Assembly (NCBI GenBank): GCA_964592645.1
Contig: CAZQFV010000021.1
Span: forward strand, 6,385-70,384
Direction of reading: 5' to 3'
Source of the DNA: CAZQFV01 sp964592645
GTDB lineage: Bacteria > Chloroflexota > Chloroflexia > DTKN01
Length of the DNA: 64,000 bases
Part shown: positions 52,001 to 59,829 of the stretch, piece after piece
How the letters are laid out: each line of letters begins with the position of its first letter
Numbering within the stretch: the first letter of the stretch is position 1
Notes under the pieces: model-generated
Databases searched by the model: none
What the model was told of the DNA's origin: nothing
Seen by the model: only the letters and a program-made list of their open reading frames with translations
Translations under genes and position numbers: made by a program

Positions 52001-53127
52001 TCCGCCCGGCCGGCCGCACGGCGGTCGTCACGGCGCGGCCTATGGCGGGACCGTGGGAGTTGTCCTCCCTGTGCCTGTTGGCCTGCCTGCCGGACAACCG
52101 CACCCTGATCGCCGGCTGGGACTCGGGGACGATCACCCTTCTGGACCTGGAGCAAGACCGCACCCGACAGGAGTGGGCCGGCAAAAGGTCCCTGATCCGC
52201 GGGGCCCTCTGTGCCGGCGGACAGGGCGCCATCGGCCTGCTGGGCAAGCGGGTGGCCGGCGACCGGGTGCAGGGGGACGCGCTGCTGCACATCGACCGCG
52301 CCGGCCGGAAAGAGCAGCCGGTCGATTCGCCCCACCGCCACCTGATCACCGCCGTGGCCGGCCTGGGAGCGGAACAGACGCTCTCGGTGGACCGCAGCGG
52401 CGTCGCCGTCCTGTGGTCCGGGGGAAAGCCGGCCCAGGTGTACTCCCTGGAAGCCGACCTGTCGGCATGTGCGTGCTGGCCGGAGGGCAACTGCGGGGTA
52501 GTCGGCACCCTGGACGAGCGGGCAATCATCCTGGAGGAGGTTCAGGAGACGGTGCCGATGCCCAGCACGGACTTGCAGTTCCGGGCCGGCATCACCGCCC
52601 TGGCCGCGGCGGGGCGGCCGATAGGCCTTTTCGCGGCCTATTTCAATCCGCTCGTCGTCTTTTGCCGCCAGGGGCAGGGGTGGCGCGGGCCCCGCAAACC
52701 GCGCCACAGCCTGCGCGGCTCGGCCGCGGCACTCGATCCGGCCGGCGCGCTGGCCGCCAGCGGCAACGTCAACGGCGAGGTCTGCCTGTGGCGCTGCCAG
52801 GACGGCACACAACTGGCGGAATGGGTCCTGCACGAGGGCGAAGTGACCGCCCTGGCCTTTGCACTCGATTCCGACGTGCTCTACAGCGCCGGAACGGACC
52901 GCCTGATCTGGGCACTGGACCTCTCCGGCAACAGGGCTTTCGGCGCCACGCTGCTGCCGCTTCCGCCGCTGGCCCTGTGCGCCGGCCCCGGCGGATGGCT
53001 CTTTGCCCTGGACGGCGCGGGCAGTATCTATGGGTTCAGGATCACGGCCCCCAAGGAACTCGAGGCCGCCGGACGGTTCAGAAGCTGGATCCCTGCCCGT
53101 CCGGTTTCGGGATTCGCCCCCGACTGA
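49060..53127 (+). CDS. DUF4062-NTPase-WD40 protein (STAND family)
   Basis: A protein of 1355 residues (ATG 49060, GGAGGA upstream). Residues 7-100 are a DUF4062 domain (VRVFISSTFRDMQAERD, ILGGRYGWVPPG). A NACHT-like P-loop NTPase follows: LVGRSGSGKSAML (about residue 252), Walker B ILLLIDAIDRLD, and helical ARC regions up to about 700. The C-terminal half (about 735-1340) is WD40-type beta-propeller repeats (for example AAVTALAVSPTGDIFMSGAADG). This is the layout of STAND signalling ATPases, some of which act in phage defence or programmed death; the same N-terminal domain occurs in NPHP3-like eukaryotic proteins. The effector is unknown. Followed after 53 bp by an unknown gene. Confidence 0.9.
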   Translation: MAQSWEKVRVFISSTFRDMQAERDHLVRFVFPRLRETLLRHGVLLDDVDLRWGVTSDQNALAVCRAIIDECRPHFLGILGGRYGWVPPGQEQSITSQEIHYAALARPADLLHHHFYFRDPAATAAIPEPAAAIYREAPGSPAQRKLEALKQRIVDAGYRPRVYSCRWDEQAGRLVDLQPWGEQVYDDLLAGIQDSLGLAAPAVLGEFAAEEAAIEAFVETRLGHFVLGARQTLLDRMRQHALGSNEILCLVGRSGSGKSAMLARLHRELASPSAAGPQTPAVLSHFVGASPASSNVRSLLRRLCHALAAVAGVTAAPPDSYERLRDLFPELLAQAAKKRRILLLIDAIDRLDPAHDAHRLRWLPDTLPPDTGLIVSLRPGPMLDMLRARGRPPTEISLAPLEKPDARAIADAFLARYGKRMDDSQMAALLSKAEADQPLYLITALEELRTLGTYEEITARIQALPGETQALFLWILQRLENDPGFSDARGQPVGPVLVRRYFTLLAAARFGMAQSELVDLVAPGDPQGNLAALQRLVRPYLLARGPLLDFFHTQLRAAVESVYLDEAGERLEAHRGLAAYFRLQADPSGKRLWHDGSARGLGELAYHLRQGLDLATLESLYNDPGYLEAVACRVDVHLLPDGSSEYGGITALLAELRSTIPLVSAPQPAAQLRALLGLLAERSPLIRQAPQTILQEIANYGELTADPVSPALRRGIRVPAGIVLADRSRVSPPTPGHGAAVTALAVSPTGDIFMSGAADGSVGCWQVGAAQPRWLISAHKNWVTWVAISPGGRRGLSAGDEGMVLLWDLELGTSTPVNFPPGALPWPQACFGAFLDEQTLLTIRGSAARKIDLRNEAVLWQNSDLQPGELVEFGTGRIIDLAPQARRLVLKYGSREIRVGDGERGTREMTLETPGRIHHLAVSADGRTLLTADYQGRLLVFDLPSGERGDAAMAEGLLTLARAFRGDTFWGCDRHGNLLQIRPAGRTAVVTARPMAGPWELSSLCLLACLPDNRTLIAGWDSGTITLLDLEQDRTRQEWAGKRSLIRGALCAGGQGAIGLLGKRVAGDRVQGDALLHIDRAGRKEQPVDSPHRHLITAVAGLGAEQTLSVDRSGVAVLWSGGKPAQVYSLEADLSACACWPEGNCGVVGTLDERAIILEEVQETVPMPSTDLQFRAGITALAAAGRPIGLFAAYFNPLVVFCRQGQGWRGPRKPRHSLRGSAAALDPAGALAASGNVNGEVCLWRCQDGTQLAEWVLHEGEVTALAFALDSDVLYSAGTDRLIWALDLSGNRAFGATLLPLPPLALCAGPGGWLFALDGAGSIYGFRITAPKELEAAGRFRSWIPARPVSGFAPD

Positions 53128-53180
53128 GGAGCGCGGCCCGGCCGCAGGCAGCGCCCTTGTCCCTTTGAAAGGAGGGGACA

Positions 53181-53885
53181 ATGTCCGGAAAAGACCGCAT
53201 CGACTTTCCCGCCCGCTGGAACACCTCCCTGGAGGACAGGCTCCAGGAAGAACAGCGCAAGATGGCCATGCCCAGCACCGGCTCGGTCCGCATCTACGGG
53301 TCCTGGGGCGAGTTCCTGGAGAAACGGCCCCTCGACTCGCTCTACTTCACCGCCCTACGGGGTCGAGCATGCCTGCTCGTCTCCCTCTCCGCGCAGAGCG
53401 TTCCCCGGCCGGACATCATCAAGACCATCCTGAAGGAGGAACGCCCCTGGATGTTCTGCGCCAACGCCTTCTTGCAGGGGGCCTTCCCGATCCTGCGCTG
53501 TCACCTGGTGATGCCCGACAATCCGCGGGACCCCTTCTTCCTGGAGGCTCCGCTCAGCATCCGCGACGGCGATGTGCAGGATTTCTGCCGGGCGGCCATG
53601 GCCGACGAGCACCTCGACGTGCTCTTGGGGCACGAGCTGCTCGGAGACGGAATGTACATGCTGGAGATGCGCGGCCCGGGCATCGCCGAGCTCCTGCGCC
53701 GCGAAGTGAGCAGGGCGCTGAAAGCGCTCCGCCCCCAGGCGACAAAAGCCGACTTCCAAGCCAGCGCTCGGATGATGGAAAGGGCCTTCGCTTCGGGATC
53801 GGCGGGGGTGGAGAGGGCGCACTGCGTGCGGCTGCGGGTAGTGGGCAAAGCCAAGCACTCGACCATCGTCTTCGGGGATGAGTGA
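53181..53885 (+). CDS. Unknown protein paired with the STAND NTPase gene
   Basis: A protein of 234 residues starting MSGKDRIDFPARWNT, with AAAGGAGGGG 5 bases upstream. I do not recognise the family. It is soluble with mixed alpha/beta character, no signal peptide, no repeats and few cysteines. Two stretches look like repeated folds (ACLLVSLSAQSVPRPD and VLLGHELLGDGMYML). The short gap to the large NTPase gene and the shared direction suggest they are co-expressed, and it could be a partner, effector or regulator of it; nothing in the sequence shows which. Confidence 0.6.
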   Translation: MSGKDRIDFPARWNTSLEDRLQEEQRKMAMPSTGSVRIYGSWGEFLEKRPLDSLYFTALRGRACLLVSLSAQSVPRPDIIKTILKEERPWMFCANAFLQGAFPILRCHLVMPDNPRDPFFLEAPLSIRDGDVQDFCRAAMADEHLDVLLGHELLGDGMYMLEMRGPGIAELLRREVSRALKALRPQATKADFQASARMMERAFASGSAGVERAHCVRLRVVGKAKHSTIVFGDE

Positions 53886-53928
53886 GGTGCCAAGCCCGAC
53901 AGTCTAGCCGTTGTCCATCGCCGGGCCG

Positions 53929-53945
53929 CGGGAGCGGGGCTCCCG
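53929..53945. terminator. GC-rich hairpin between convergent genes
   Basis: CGGGAGC and GCTCCCG around a GGG loop, between the unknown gene and dxr. No T-run, so the role is inferred from position. Confidence 0.4.
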
Positions 53946-53953
53946 GATCGGCC

Positions 53954-55084
53954 TCATTCGGCGTGCCGGCGCACCCACTCCCGGGCCCAGGCGTCGGCGG
54001 CGCGGATGGACTCCAGGTCCAGCGCGCCCTCCGGCCGGTGGGCGGCCAGCGCGCCCGCGATCAGGCGGGGAATGTCCAAGAAGCCGATCCGCCGTGCCAA
54101 GAAGAGCTCCACGGCCACCTCGTCGGCGGCCGCCAGCACCGTCGGGAAGGTGCTCCCGGCCGCGCCGGCCTCTCGCGCCAGCCGCAGGCAGGGGAAGCGC
54201 TCTTCGTCGGGCGGGGCAAAGGTCAAGGGGCCGGCCGTCGCCCAGTCCAGGCCGGTGTAGCGCCGCGGCAGCCGCGCCGGGTAGCCCAGGGCGTACTGGA
54301 TCGGCAGGCGCATGTCGGGCGAACCCATCTGCGCCTTGATCGAGCCGTCGCGGAACTCGACCATGGAGTGGACGATGCTCTGGGGGTGCACGACCACGGC
54401 GATGCGTTCATAGGGCAGCCCAAAGAGCCAGTGGGCCTCGATCACCTCCAGCCCCTTGTTGAACAGGGTGGATGAGTCCACGGTAATCTTGGGCCCCATC
54501 CTCCAGGTGGGATGGCGCAGCGCCTCCTCCGGGGTCACGCCGGCCATGCGCTCGGCCGGCCAATCGCGGAACGGCCCCCCCGAGGCGGTCAGGACCAGCC
54601 GCTCCACCGCCTGGAGGTCCTCCCCCTGCAGGCACTGCCACAGCGCGCTGTGCTCGCTGTCGATCGGCCGCAGCATGACGCCGTGCGCCCGGGCCTCGGC
54701 GATCACCAGCTCCCCGGCCATCACCAGCGCTTCTTTGTTGGCCAGGGCCACCTCTTTGCCGGCGCGGATGGCCGCCAGCGTGGGGGCCAGGCCGGCCGCG
54801 CCGCTGGTGGCCACCACGACCTGGTCCACCTCCGGGGCGCCGGCCAGGGCCACCAGGCCCTCCTCGCCGTAGAGGACCGGCATAGGGAAATCGGCCATCG
54901 GCGTCGCCGGATCGCCCTGGACGACGCAGGCGGCGCCGAACTCGGCCGCCTGCTGCCGCAGCAGCTCGACATCGCCGCGGGCTGCCAGCCCATACACGGA
55001 GAAGGCGCCGCCGTTGGCCGCCACCACCTCCAGCGTCTGCCGGCCGATGGAGCCGGTGCTGCCCAGGACCGCCAGGCGTTTCAC
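53954..55084 (-). CDS. dxr: 1-deoxy-D-xylulose 5-phosphate reductoisomerase
   Basis: A protein of 376 residues starting at GTG (MKRLAVLGSTGSIG), which overlaps the cdsA stop by 4 bp; longer frames are shadows. NADPH motif GSTGSIGRQTLE, metal and substrate motifs LIDSEHSA-type PIDSEHSALWQ, LVLTASGGPFR and MGPKITVDSSTLFNKG are all present. It makes MEP in the non-mevalonate isoprenoid pathway. Last gene of the rpsB-to-dxr operon, feeding uppS upstream in the same unit. Confidence 0.97.
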   Translation of the reverse strand: MKRLAVLGSTGSIGRQTLEVVAANGGAFSVYGLAARGDVELLRQQAAEFGAACVVQGDPATPMADFPMPVLYGEEGLVALAGAPEVDQVVVATSGAAGLAPTLAAIRAGKEVALANKEALVMAGELVIAEARAHGVMLRPIDSEHSALWQCLQGEDLQAVERLVLTASGGPFRDWPAERMAGVTPEEALRHPTWRMGPKITVDSSTLFNKGLEVIEAHWLFGLPYERIAVVVHPQSIVHSMVEFRDGSIKAQMGSPDMRLPIQYALGYPARLPRRYTGLDWATAGPLTFAPPDEERFPCLRLAREAGAAGSTFPTVLAAADEVAVELFLARRIGFLDIPRLIAGALAAHRPEGALDLESIRAADAWAREWVRRHAE

Positions 55085-55929
55085 CGCAATACCACCTGCA
55101 GGAAATAGTACACGGCCGGCACGGCAAAGAGCAGGCTGTCCACCCGGTCGAGCATGCCGCCGTGGCCGGGGATGAGCTTGCCCGAGTCCTTGACGCCGAC
55201 CTGGCGCTTGAGGAGCGACTCGGCCAGGTCGCCCACCTGCCCGACGATGCCGACCAAGGCCCCCAGCAGGGCCGCCCAGCCGTAGGACAGGGGTAGCCGC
55301 AGGAGCGGCACCAGGGCCACGGCCACGCCGATGCTGGTGAGGAACCCGGCCAACGCCCCTTCCCAACTCTTCTTGGGGCTGACATAGGGGCTCATCTTGT
55401 GCCGGCCCCAGCGCGCGCCCACGAAATAGGCCGCCGTGTCACAGAGCCACACCATGAGGAAGGCACTCAAAATCCACCAGGCCCCCGCGCCCAGGGGCGG
55501 GGCGCCAAGCGCCTGCCAGAAGGGGGGCGAAAAGTCCGGCTCGGCCAGGTCGCGCAGCAGGATCAGGTGGGCCATCGTCCAGGCCACGTAGAGGGTGCCG
55601 GAGAGGGTCAGCGCCCAGTCGGTGAGGGCGCCCCCATGGTCGCGGCGGGCCAGTTGCCCCACCAGGGTCAGGGCGATGGCCGCGGCCACGGCACCGCCGA
55701 GGCCGGCCGCGCTGGGGCGCAACGCCGCCAACAGGATCAGCGCGGCGCCGGCGTAGCCCGCCCAGCGCACCGGCCGGTGGCCGACAACGGCAAAGAGGCG
55801 GTAGATCTCTTCCAGCGAAACGGCGGCGACCAGGGCCACGAGCAGGGCCAGCCAGGGCTCGCCCAGGGCAACGATCGCCAGGACGGCGGGGATGAGCACC
55901 AACGCGCTCAAGAGGCGAAGCCGGAGCAA
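55081..55929 (-). CDS. cdsA: Phosphatidate cytidylyltransferase
   Basis: A protein of 282 residues with seven or eight hydrophobic helices and the CDP-DAG synthase signature SPKKSWEGALAGF plus the Asp-rich end GHGGMLDRVDSLLFA. It makes CDP-diacylglycerol from phosphatidate and CTP in the membrane. Its stop overlaps the dxr start and uppS ends 3 bp before it. Confidence 0.95.
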   Translation of the reverse strand: MLRLRLLSALVLIPAVLAIVALGEPWLALLVALVAAVSLEEIYRLFAVVGHRPVRWAGYAGAALILLAALRPSAAGLGGAVAAAIALTLVGQLARRDHGGALTDWALTLSGTLYVAWTMAHLILLRDLAEPDFSPPFWQALGAPPLGAGAWWILSAFLMVWLCDTAAYFVGARWGRHKMSPYVSPKKSWEGALAGFLTSIGVAVALVPLLRLPLSYGWAALLGALVGIVGQVGDLAESLLKRQVGVKDSGKLIPGHGGMLDRVDSLLFAVPAVYYFLQVVLR

Positions 55930-55932
55930 GGT

Positions 55933-56673
55933 TTACCCCCCTGCGGGCTGCCGCTCTTCCACCAGCCCCCCGAACTTGCGCACCCGCTGGCCGTAGGCGG
56001 CGATGGCCTTGCGCAGCTCCTGCTTGTCGAAATCGGGCCACAGGGTGGGGGTAGCGTAGAACTCGCTGTAGGCGGCCTGCCAGATGAGAAAGTTGCTCAG
56101 GCGCATCTCCCCGGCCGTGCGGATGATCAGGTCGGGGTCCGGGCAGCCGGCCGTGTAGAGGAAAGAGGCCAGCCGCTGTTCGGTCAGTTCCTCGGGGGCC
56201 AGGCCGGCCTGGATCGCCCGGCGGGCGGCGTCGACGATCTCGGCCCGCCCACCGTAGTTAAAGGCCACGTTCAGGATGAGACGGTTGTTCTCGCGGGTGC
56301 GCTCGATCGCCCGCAGCACCTTCTGCCGCAGGTCTTCCGGCAGCCCCTCCAGGCGGCCGATGTGCCGCAACTGCGCCCCGTTGCGCAGCAGGTTCTCCGT
56401 TTCCCGGTCGATGACGTCGGCGATGATCTTGAGCAACCCCTCCACCTCGTCCCGGGGGCGCGCCCAGTTCTCGGTGGAGAAAGCATAGAGGGTCAGGACC
56501 TCGACCCCCTCCTCCACGCACCCCTCGACGATCCGGCGGATGTTCTCGGTGCCGGCACGGTGTCCGGCCAGCCGCGGCAGGCCCCACCGACGCGCCCAAC
56601 GGCCGTTGCCATCCATGATGATGGCAATGTGCCGCGGTCGGGACAGTTGGCCCTCCTCCCGGCGCTCCTTCAT
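55933..56673 (-). CDS. uppS: Undecaprenyl diphosphate synthase
   Basis: A protein of 246 residues, the usual length. It has HIAIIMDGNGRWARRWG with the catalytic Asp, GHRAGTENIRRIV, LTLYAFSTENW and RTAGEMRLSNFL. It builds the C55 lipid carrier used by cell-wall and polysaccharide synthesis, including the sugar transferases elsewhere in this window. It lies 9 bp after frr. Confidence 0.96.
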   Translation of the reverse strand: MKERREEGQLSRPRHIAIIMDGNGRWARRWGLPRLAGHRAGTENIRRIVEGCVEEGVEVLTLYAFSTENWARPRDEVEGLLKIIADVIDRETENLLRNGAQLRHIGRLEGLPEDLRQKVLRAIERTRENNRLILNVAFNYGGRAEIVDAARRAIQAGLAPEELTEQRLASFLYTAGCPDPDLIIRTAGEMRLSNFLIWQAAYSEFYATPTLWPDFDKQELRKAIAAYGQRVRKFGGLVEERQPAGG

Positions 56674-56682
56674 CAGGGCCCC

Positions 56683-57240
56683 TCAGACTTCCATGATCTC
56701 TTTCTCTTTGGCCCGGCCCACCTCGTCGGCGAGATCATAGTACTTTTCCGTAACTTCCTGCAGTTTGTCCTTGCCCCGGAAGAGGTCGTCCTCGCTGATC
56801 ATCTTTTCCTTCTTGGCCTCTTCCATATCGGCGATGACATCCCGCCGGATGTTGCGCAGGGCCACCTTGCACTCTTCCACCCGCTGATGGACCCGCTTCA
56901 CCAACTCCCGGCGGCGCTCCTCCGTCAGGTAGGGGATCGCCAGACGGATAACCCGCCCGTCGGAAGATGGGGTCAGCCCCAGCTCCGAGGTCAGGATGGC
57001 TCGCTCGATGTCTTTGAGCGAGTTCAGGTCCCACGGCTGGATCACCAGCAGGCGCGGCTCGGGCGCGGTGATGCCGGCGATCTGGATCAGCGGCGTGGGC
57101 ACATCATAGTAGTTGACCAGGAGGTGCTCGACGAGCGCCGGCGAGGCCCGCCCGGTGCGCAGCGTGACCAGCTCCTCGCGCAGCGCCTCGACGCTCTTTT
57201 TCATCCGCGATTCGGCATCGGCCAGGAACTCGTTGATCAT
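56683..57240 (-). CDS. frr: Ribosome recycling factor
   Basis: A protein of 185 residues, the size of RRF. It starts MINEFLADAESRMKKSVEALREE and shows RTGRASPALVEHL, LNSLKDIERAI and IRLAIPYLTEERRREL. It splits the ribosome after termination with EF-G. pyrH lies 80 bp upstream. Confidence 0.97.
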   Translation of the reverse strand: MINEFLADAESRMKKSVEALREELVTLRTGRASPALVEHLLVNYYDVPTPLIQIAGITAPEPRLLVIQPWDLNSLKDIERAILTSELGLTPSSDGRVIRLAIPYLTEERRRELVKRVHQRVEECKVALRNIRRDVIADMEEAKKEKMISEDDLFRGKDKLQEVTEKYYDLADEVGRAKEKEIMEV

Positions 57241-57320
57241 CGTTGCCTCCGCACTTGTCCGCTCGCCGGGAAGGGGCCGGCACGGCCGGCCGTAGACCCC
57301 CTCGCGGCCCGGAACCGGCC

Positions 57321-58082
57321 TTATCCTCGGCCCCGCCGCTCCCAGGGCGGCGGATCGTCGGCGTTCCGGCAGATGAGCGTGCCCACCTGCTCGCCCAGGA
57401 TGATGCGCTCGATCTGGCCGGCGGCCTGCACGTTAAAGACAATGATCGGCATGTCGTTGTCCATGCACAGCGTCAGCGCGGTCAGGTCCATCACCTGCAG
57501 CCCGCGGTTGATCGCCTCCAGAAAGGTCAGGCGCTCGAACTTGCGGGCCGCGGGGTTGCGGCGGGGGTCATCGTCGTAGACCCCGTCCACGCCGTTCTTG
57601 GCCATGAGGATGATGTCGGCCTCGACCTCCAGGGCCCGCAGCGCCGCCGCCGAGTCGGTAGTGAAGTAGGGGTTGCCCGTGCCCGCGGCCAGGATCACCA
57701 CCCGGCCCTTCTCCATGTGGCGGATGGCCCGGCGGCGGATATAGGGCTCGGCGACGGCCTCCATGTGGATGGCCGTCTGGACGCGGGTGAAGGTGCCGCG
57801 CTTCTCCAGGGCGTCCTGCAGAGCCAAGGCGTTGATCACCGTGGCCAGCATGCCCATGTTGTCGGCCTGGGCGCGCTCGATGCCGTGGGCCGCGGCGTCC
57901 GTGCCCCGCCAGATGTTGCCGCCGCCGATGACCACGGCCACCTGGACATCGCGGCGCACCGCCGACTCGATCTGCTCGGCGACGAAGCGGACGACGTCGG
58001 GGTCGATGCCAAAGCCGGCCGAGCCCATCAGGGCCTCGCCGCTCATCTTGACCAGGATGCGGCGGTACTTGGCCTCGGCCAT
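57321..58082 (-). CDS. pyrH: UMP kinase
   Basis: A protein of 253 residues starting MAEAKYRRILVKMSGEAL; the earlier in-frame start is a shadow. Amino-acid-kinase motifs are GGGNIWRG, TGNPYFTTDSAAALRA and KNGVDGVYDDDP. It phosphorylates UMP to UDP. tsf lies 20 bp upstream. Confidence 0.96.
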   Translation of the reverse strand: MAEAKYRRILVKMSGEALMGSAGFGIDPDVVRFVAEQIESAVRRDVQVAVVIGGGNIWRGTDAAAHGIERAQADNMGMLATVINALALQDALEKRGTFTRVQTAIHMEAVAEPYIRRRAIRHMEKGRVVILAAGTGNPYFTTDSAAALRALEVEADIILMAKNGVDGVYDDDPRRNPAARKFERLTFLEAINRGLQVMDLTALTLCMDNDMPIIVFNVQAAGQIERIILGEQVGTLICRNADDPPPWERRGRG

Positions 58083-58102
58083 CTGAACCCCTCGTGGGTC
58101 CG

Positions 58103-58693
58103 CTAGGCCCCCAACTCGTAACGGACAAAGCGGCGGACGACAATGTTCTCGCCCACCTGGGCGATCAACTCGGTCACCAGGTCCTTGACCTTGCGCTCCG
58201 GCTGGCGGATATAGGGCTGCTCCAGCAGGCAAACCTCTTCGTAGAACTTGGACAGCTTACCCTCGACGATGCGCTCGACCACCTGCGGGGGTTTGTTGCC
58301 CTCGATCTGGCTGCGGTAGACGGCCCGCTCCTCTTCCAACACCGCCGCGGGCACATCTTCCTTGGAGACATAGCGCGGGTTGGCCGCAGCGACCTGCATA
58401 GCCAGCTCGTGCGCCAGGTTGACGAACGACTCGGTCCGGGCGACAAAGTCGGTCTCGCTATTGACCTCGATGAGCACGGCGATGCGGTTGCCCGGATGGA
58501 CATAGGACTCGATCCGCCCGTCGTGGGCGGCGCGCCCGGCCCGCTTGGCGGCGGCGGCCAGCCCCTTTTCGCGCAGCAGGCGCATGGCGGCTTCCATATC
58601 CCCTTGGGTTTCGACCAAGGCGTTGCGGCAATCCTTGACGCCGGCGCCGGTGCGCCCGCGCAACTCTTTGACCATTTCGACGCTAATTTCCAC
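58103..58693 (-). CDS. tsf: Elongation factor Ts (short form)
   Basis: A protein of 196 residues starting at GTG (58693) with GGAGG 5 bases upstream. The UBA-like N-terminus (VKELRGRTGAGVKDC) is followed by one core repeat with VNSETDFVARTE. This is the shortened EF-Ts seen in Thermus, Chloroflexota and plastids, with one core domain instead of two. It exchanges GDP on EF-Tu. It lies 13 bp after rpsB. Confidence 0.95.
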   Translation of the reverse strand: MEISVEMVKELRGRTGAGVKDCRNALVETQGDMEAAMRLLREKGLAAAAKRAGRAAHDGRIESYVHPGNRIAVLIEVNSETDFVARTESFVNLAHELAMQVAAANPRYVSKEDVPAAVLEEERAVYRSQIEGNKPPQVVERIVEGKLSKFYEEVCLLEQPYIRQPERKVKDLVTELIAQVGENIVVRRFVRYELGA

Positions 58694-58706
58694 CGTAACC
58701 TCCAGA

Positions 58707-59522
58707 TCAGACCACCGGCTCCTCGCCCTCTTCCCACTCCTCGCCCTCTTCCTCGTCCCCCTTCCTGCGCCCCAGGTCATAGGCCGCCGGCCGCTCCATG
58801 GTGGCCTCGGCCTGCAGCGTCTCGCGGCGCTGCTGCCCCTCGATGACGGCGTCCGCGATCTTGCTGCTGATCAGGCGGATGCCGCGGATGGCGTCGTCGT
58901 TGCCCGGGATGGGATAGCGGATGAGATCGGGGTCGCAGTTGGTGTCGACGATGGCCACGACCGGAATATCCAGCTTGTTGGCCTCGACGACGGCGATGTG
59001 CTCGCGGTGCGGGTCGATCACAAAGATCGCCCCCGGCAGCTCGCTGAGCTCGCGCAGCCCACCCAGGACACGCTGCAGCTTCTCCAGTGTCTCCTCGTAG
59101 CGTTTGGCCTCCTTCTTGGGCAGGAGGGCCAATTCGCCCGTGGCCTGGCGGGACAGCAGCTCCTCCATGTAATCGAGCCGGCTGCGGATGGTGACAAAGT
59201 TGGTCAGCGTGCCGCCGAGCCAGCGGTAGTTGACGTAGGGCATGCCGCAGCGGATCGCCTCCTCGGCGATGGCTGTCTGGGCCTGCTTCTTGGTGCCGAC
59301 AAAGATGACCTTGCGCCCGCTGGCCGCCAGGTCGACGACAAAGTCGTAGGCTTTGCGCAGGTTGACGAGCGTCTTTTGCAGGTCGATGATGTGGATGCCT
59401 TCGCGCTTGGCAAAGATGTAGCGCTTCATTTTGGGGTTCCAGCGGCGCGTCTGGTGCCCAAAATGCAGGCCGGCCTCCAGCAAGGCCTTCATGGTAACGA
59501 TCGGTTCCCGCTGCTGCTCCAT
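58707..59522 (-). CDS. rpsB: 30S ribosomal protein S2
   Basis: A protein of 271 residues starting MEQQREPIVTMKALLEAG (ATG 59522). S2 motifs are LHFGHQTRRWNPKMKRYIF, VGTKKQAQ, NYRWLGGTLTNF and DTNCDPDLI. A 40-residue acidic tail (EEEGEEWEEGEE) follows the core. The ribosome-binding site is in the loop of a hairpin directly before the ATG. First gene of the rpsB-to-dxr operon. Confidence 0.97.
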   Translation of the reverse strand: MEQQREPIVTMKALLEAGLHFGHQTRRWNPKMKRYIFAKREGIHIIDLQKTLVNLRKAYDFVVDLAASGRKVIFVGTKKQAQTAIAEEAIRCGMPYVNYRWLGGTLTNFVTIRSRLDYMEELLSRQATGELALLPKKEAKRYEETLEKLQRVLGGLRELSELPGAIFVIDPHREHIAVVEANKLDIPVVAIVDTNCDPDLIRYPIPGNDDAIRGIRLISSKIADAVIEGQQRRETLQAEATMERPAAYDLGRRKGDEEEGEEWEEGEEPVV

Positions 59523-59547
59523 GGACAAACCTCCTCCGTTTTTGTCC
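59523..59547 (-). promoter_or_regulatory. Hairpin presenting the rpsB ribosome-binding site in its loop
   Basis: On the minus strand GGACAAA and TTTGTCC form a 7-bp stem around an 11-base loop with GGAGGAGG; the ATG follows directly. It may be a site for S2 autoregulation or for controlling ribosome access. Confidence 0.5.
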
Positions 59548-59572
59548 GCCGCCCCCCTCATCCCGGGGAGAA

Positions 59573-59593
59573 CCCCGCCGGCCGTCGGCGGGG
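59573..59593 (-). promoter_or_regulatory. Perfect 8-bp GC hairpin in the rpsB leader
   Basis: CCCCGCCG and CGGCGGGG flank a 5-base loop, about 50 bp after the predicted transcription start and 26 bp upstream of the SD hairpin. No T-run follows. Confidence 0.5.
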
Positions 59594-59651
59594 CACGGCT
59601 CCCGCGGTCCGGGGGCGTGCATAATTTTGCCGCGCTTTCCGCGGCAGGGAG

Positions 59652-59679
59652 ATTATAGCACAATTTGGCAGAGATGCAA
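59652..59679 (-). promoter_or_regulatory. rpsB operon promoter
   Basis: Minus-strand TTGCAT (59674-59679), 16 bp spacer, TATAAT (59652-59657). Confidence 0.7.
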
Positions 59680-59685
59680 GTTTGG

Positions 59686-59714
59686 TTGACAGCGCACCGG
59701 AATGCTGCTATACT
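59686..59714 (+). promoter_or_regulatory. leuS promoter
   Basis: Perfect TTGACA (59686-59691), 17 bp spacer, TATACT (59709-59714). Divergent from the rpsB promoter with 6 bp between the -35 boxes. Confidence 0.8.
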
Positions 59715-59731
59715 GGCCCCGCAGACAGTGG

Positions 59732-59763
59732 AGCGCCTCCTCCCTGGCCGGGGTGGAGGTGCT
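59732..59763 (+). promoter_or_regulatory. leuS leader hairpin
   Basis: AGCGCCTCC and GGAGGTGCT pair over 9 bp (one G-U) around a 14-base loop and are followed by TTGATG. No T-box motif is seen. It may be a weak attenuator; evidence is only the pairing. Confidence 0.45.
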
Positions 59764-59829
59764 TTGATGTAGCTTGGCGCCGGCCGGGAGACATCCTCGC
59801 TCGCGCCGATTCGCTCCAGGAGGTTCCCG

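Noticed and set aside
51250..53100. Tandem DNA repeat or CRISPR-like array inside the STAND gene
   Set aside because: The periodicity is at the protein level (WD40 blades); the DNA is not repeated. No CRISPR array was seen anywhere in the window.
59715..59829. T-box leader for leuS
   Set aside because: No TGGNACCGCG-type antiterminator motif and no specifier arrangement; only one hairpin is seen.
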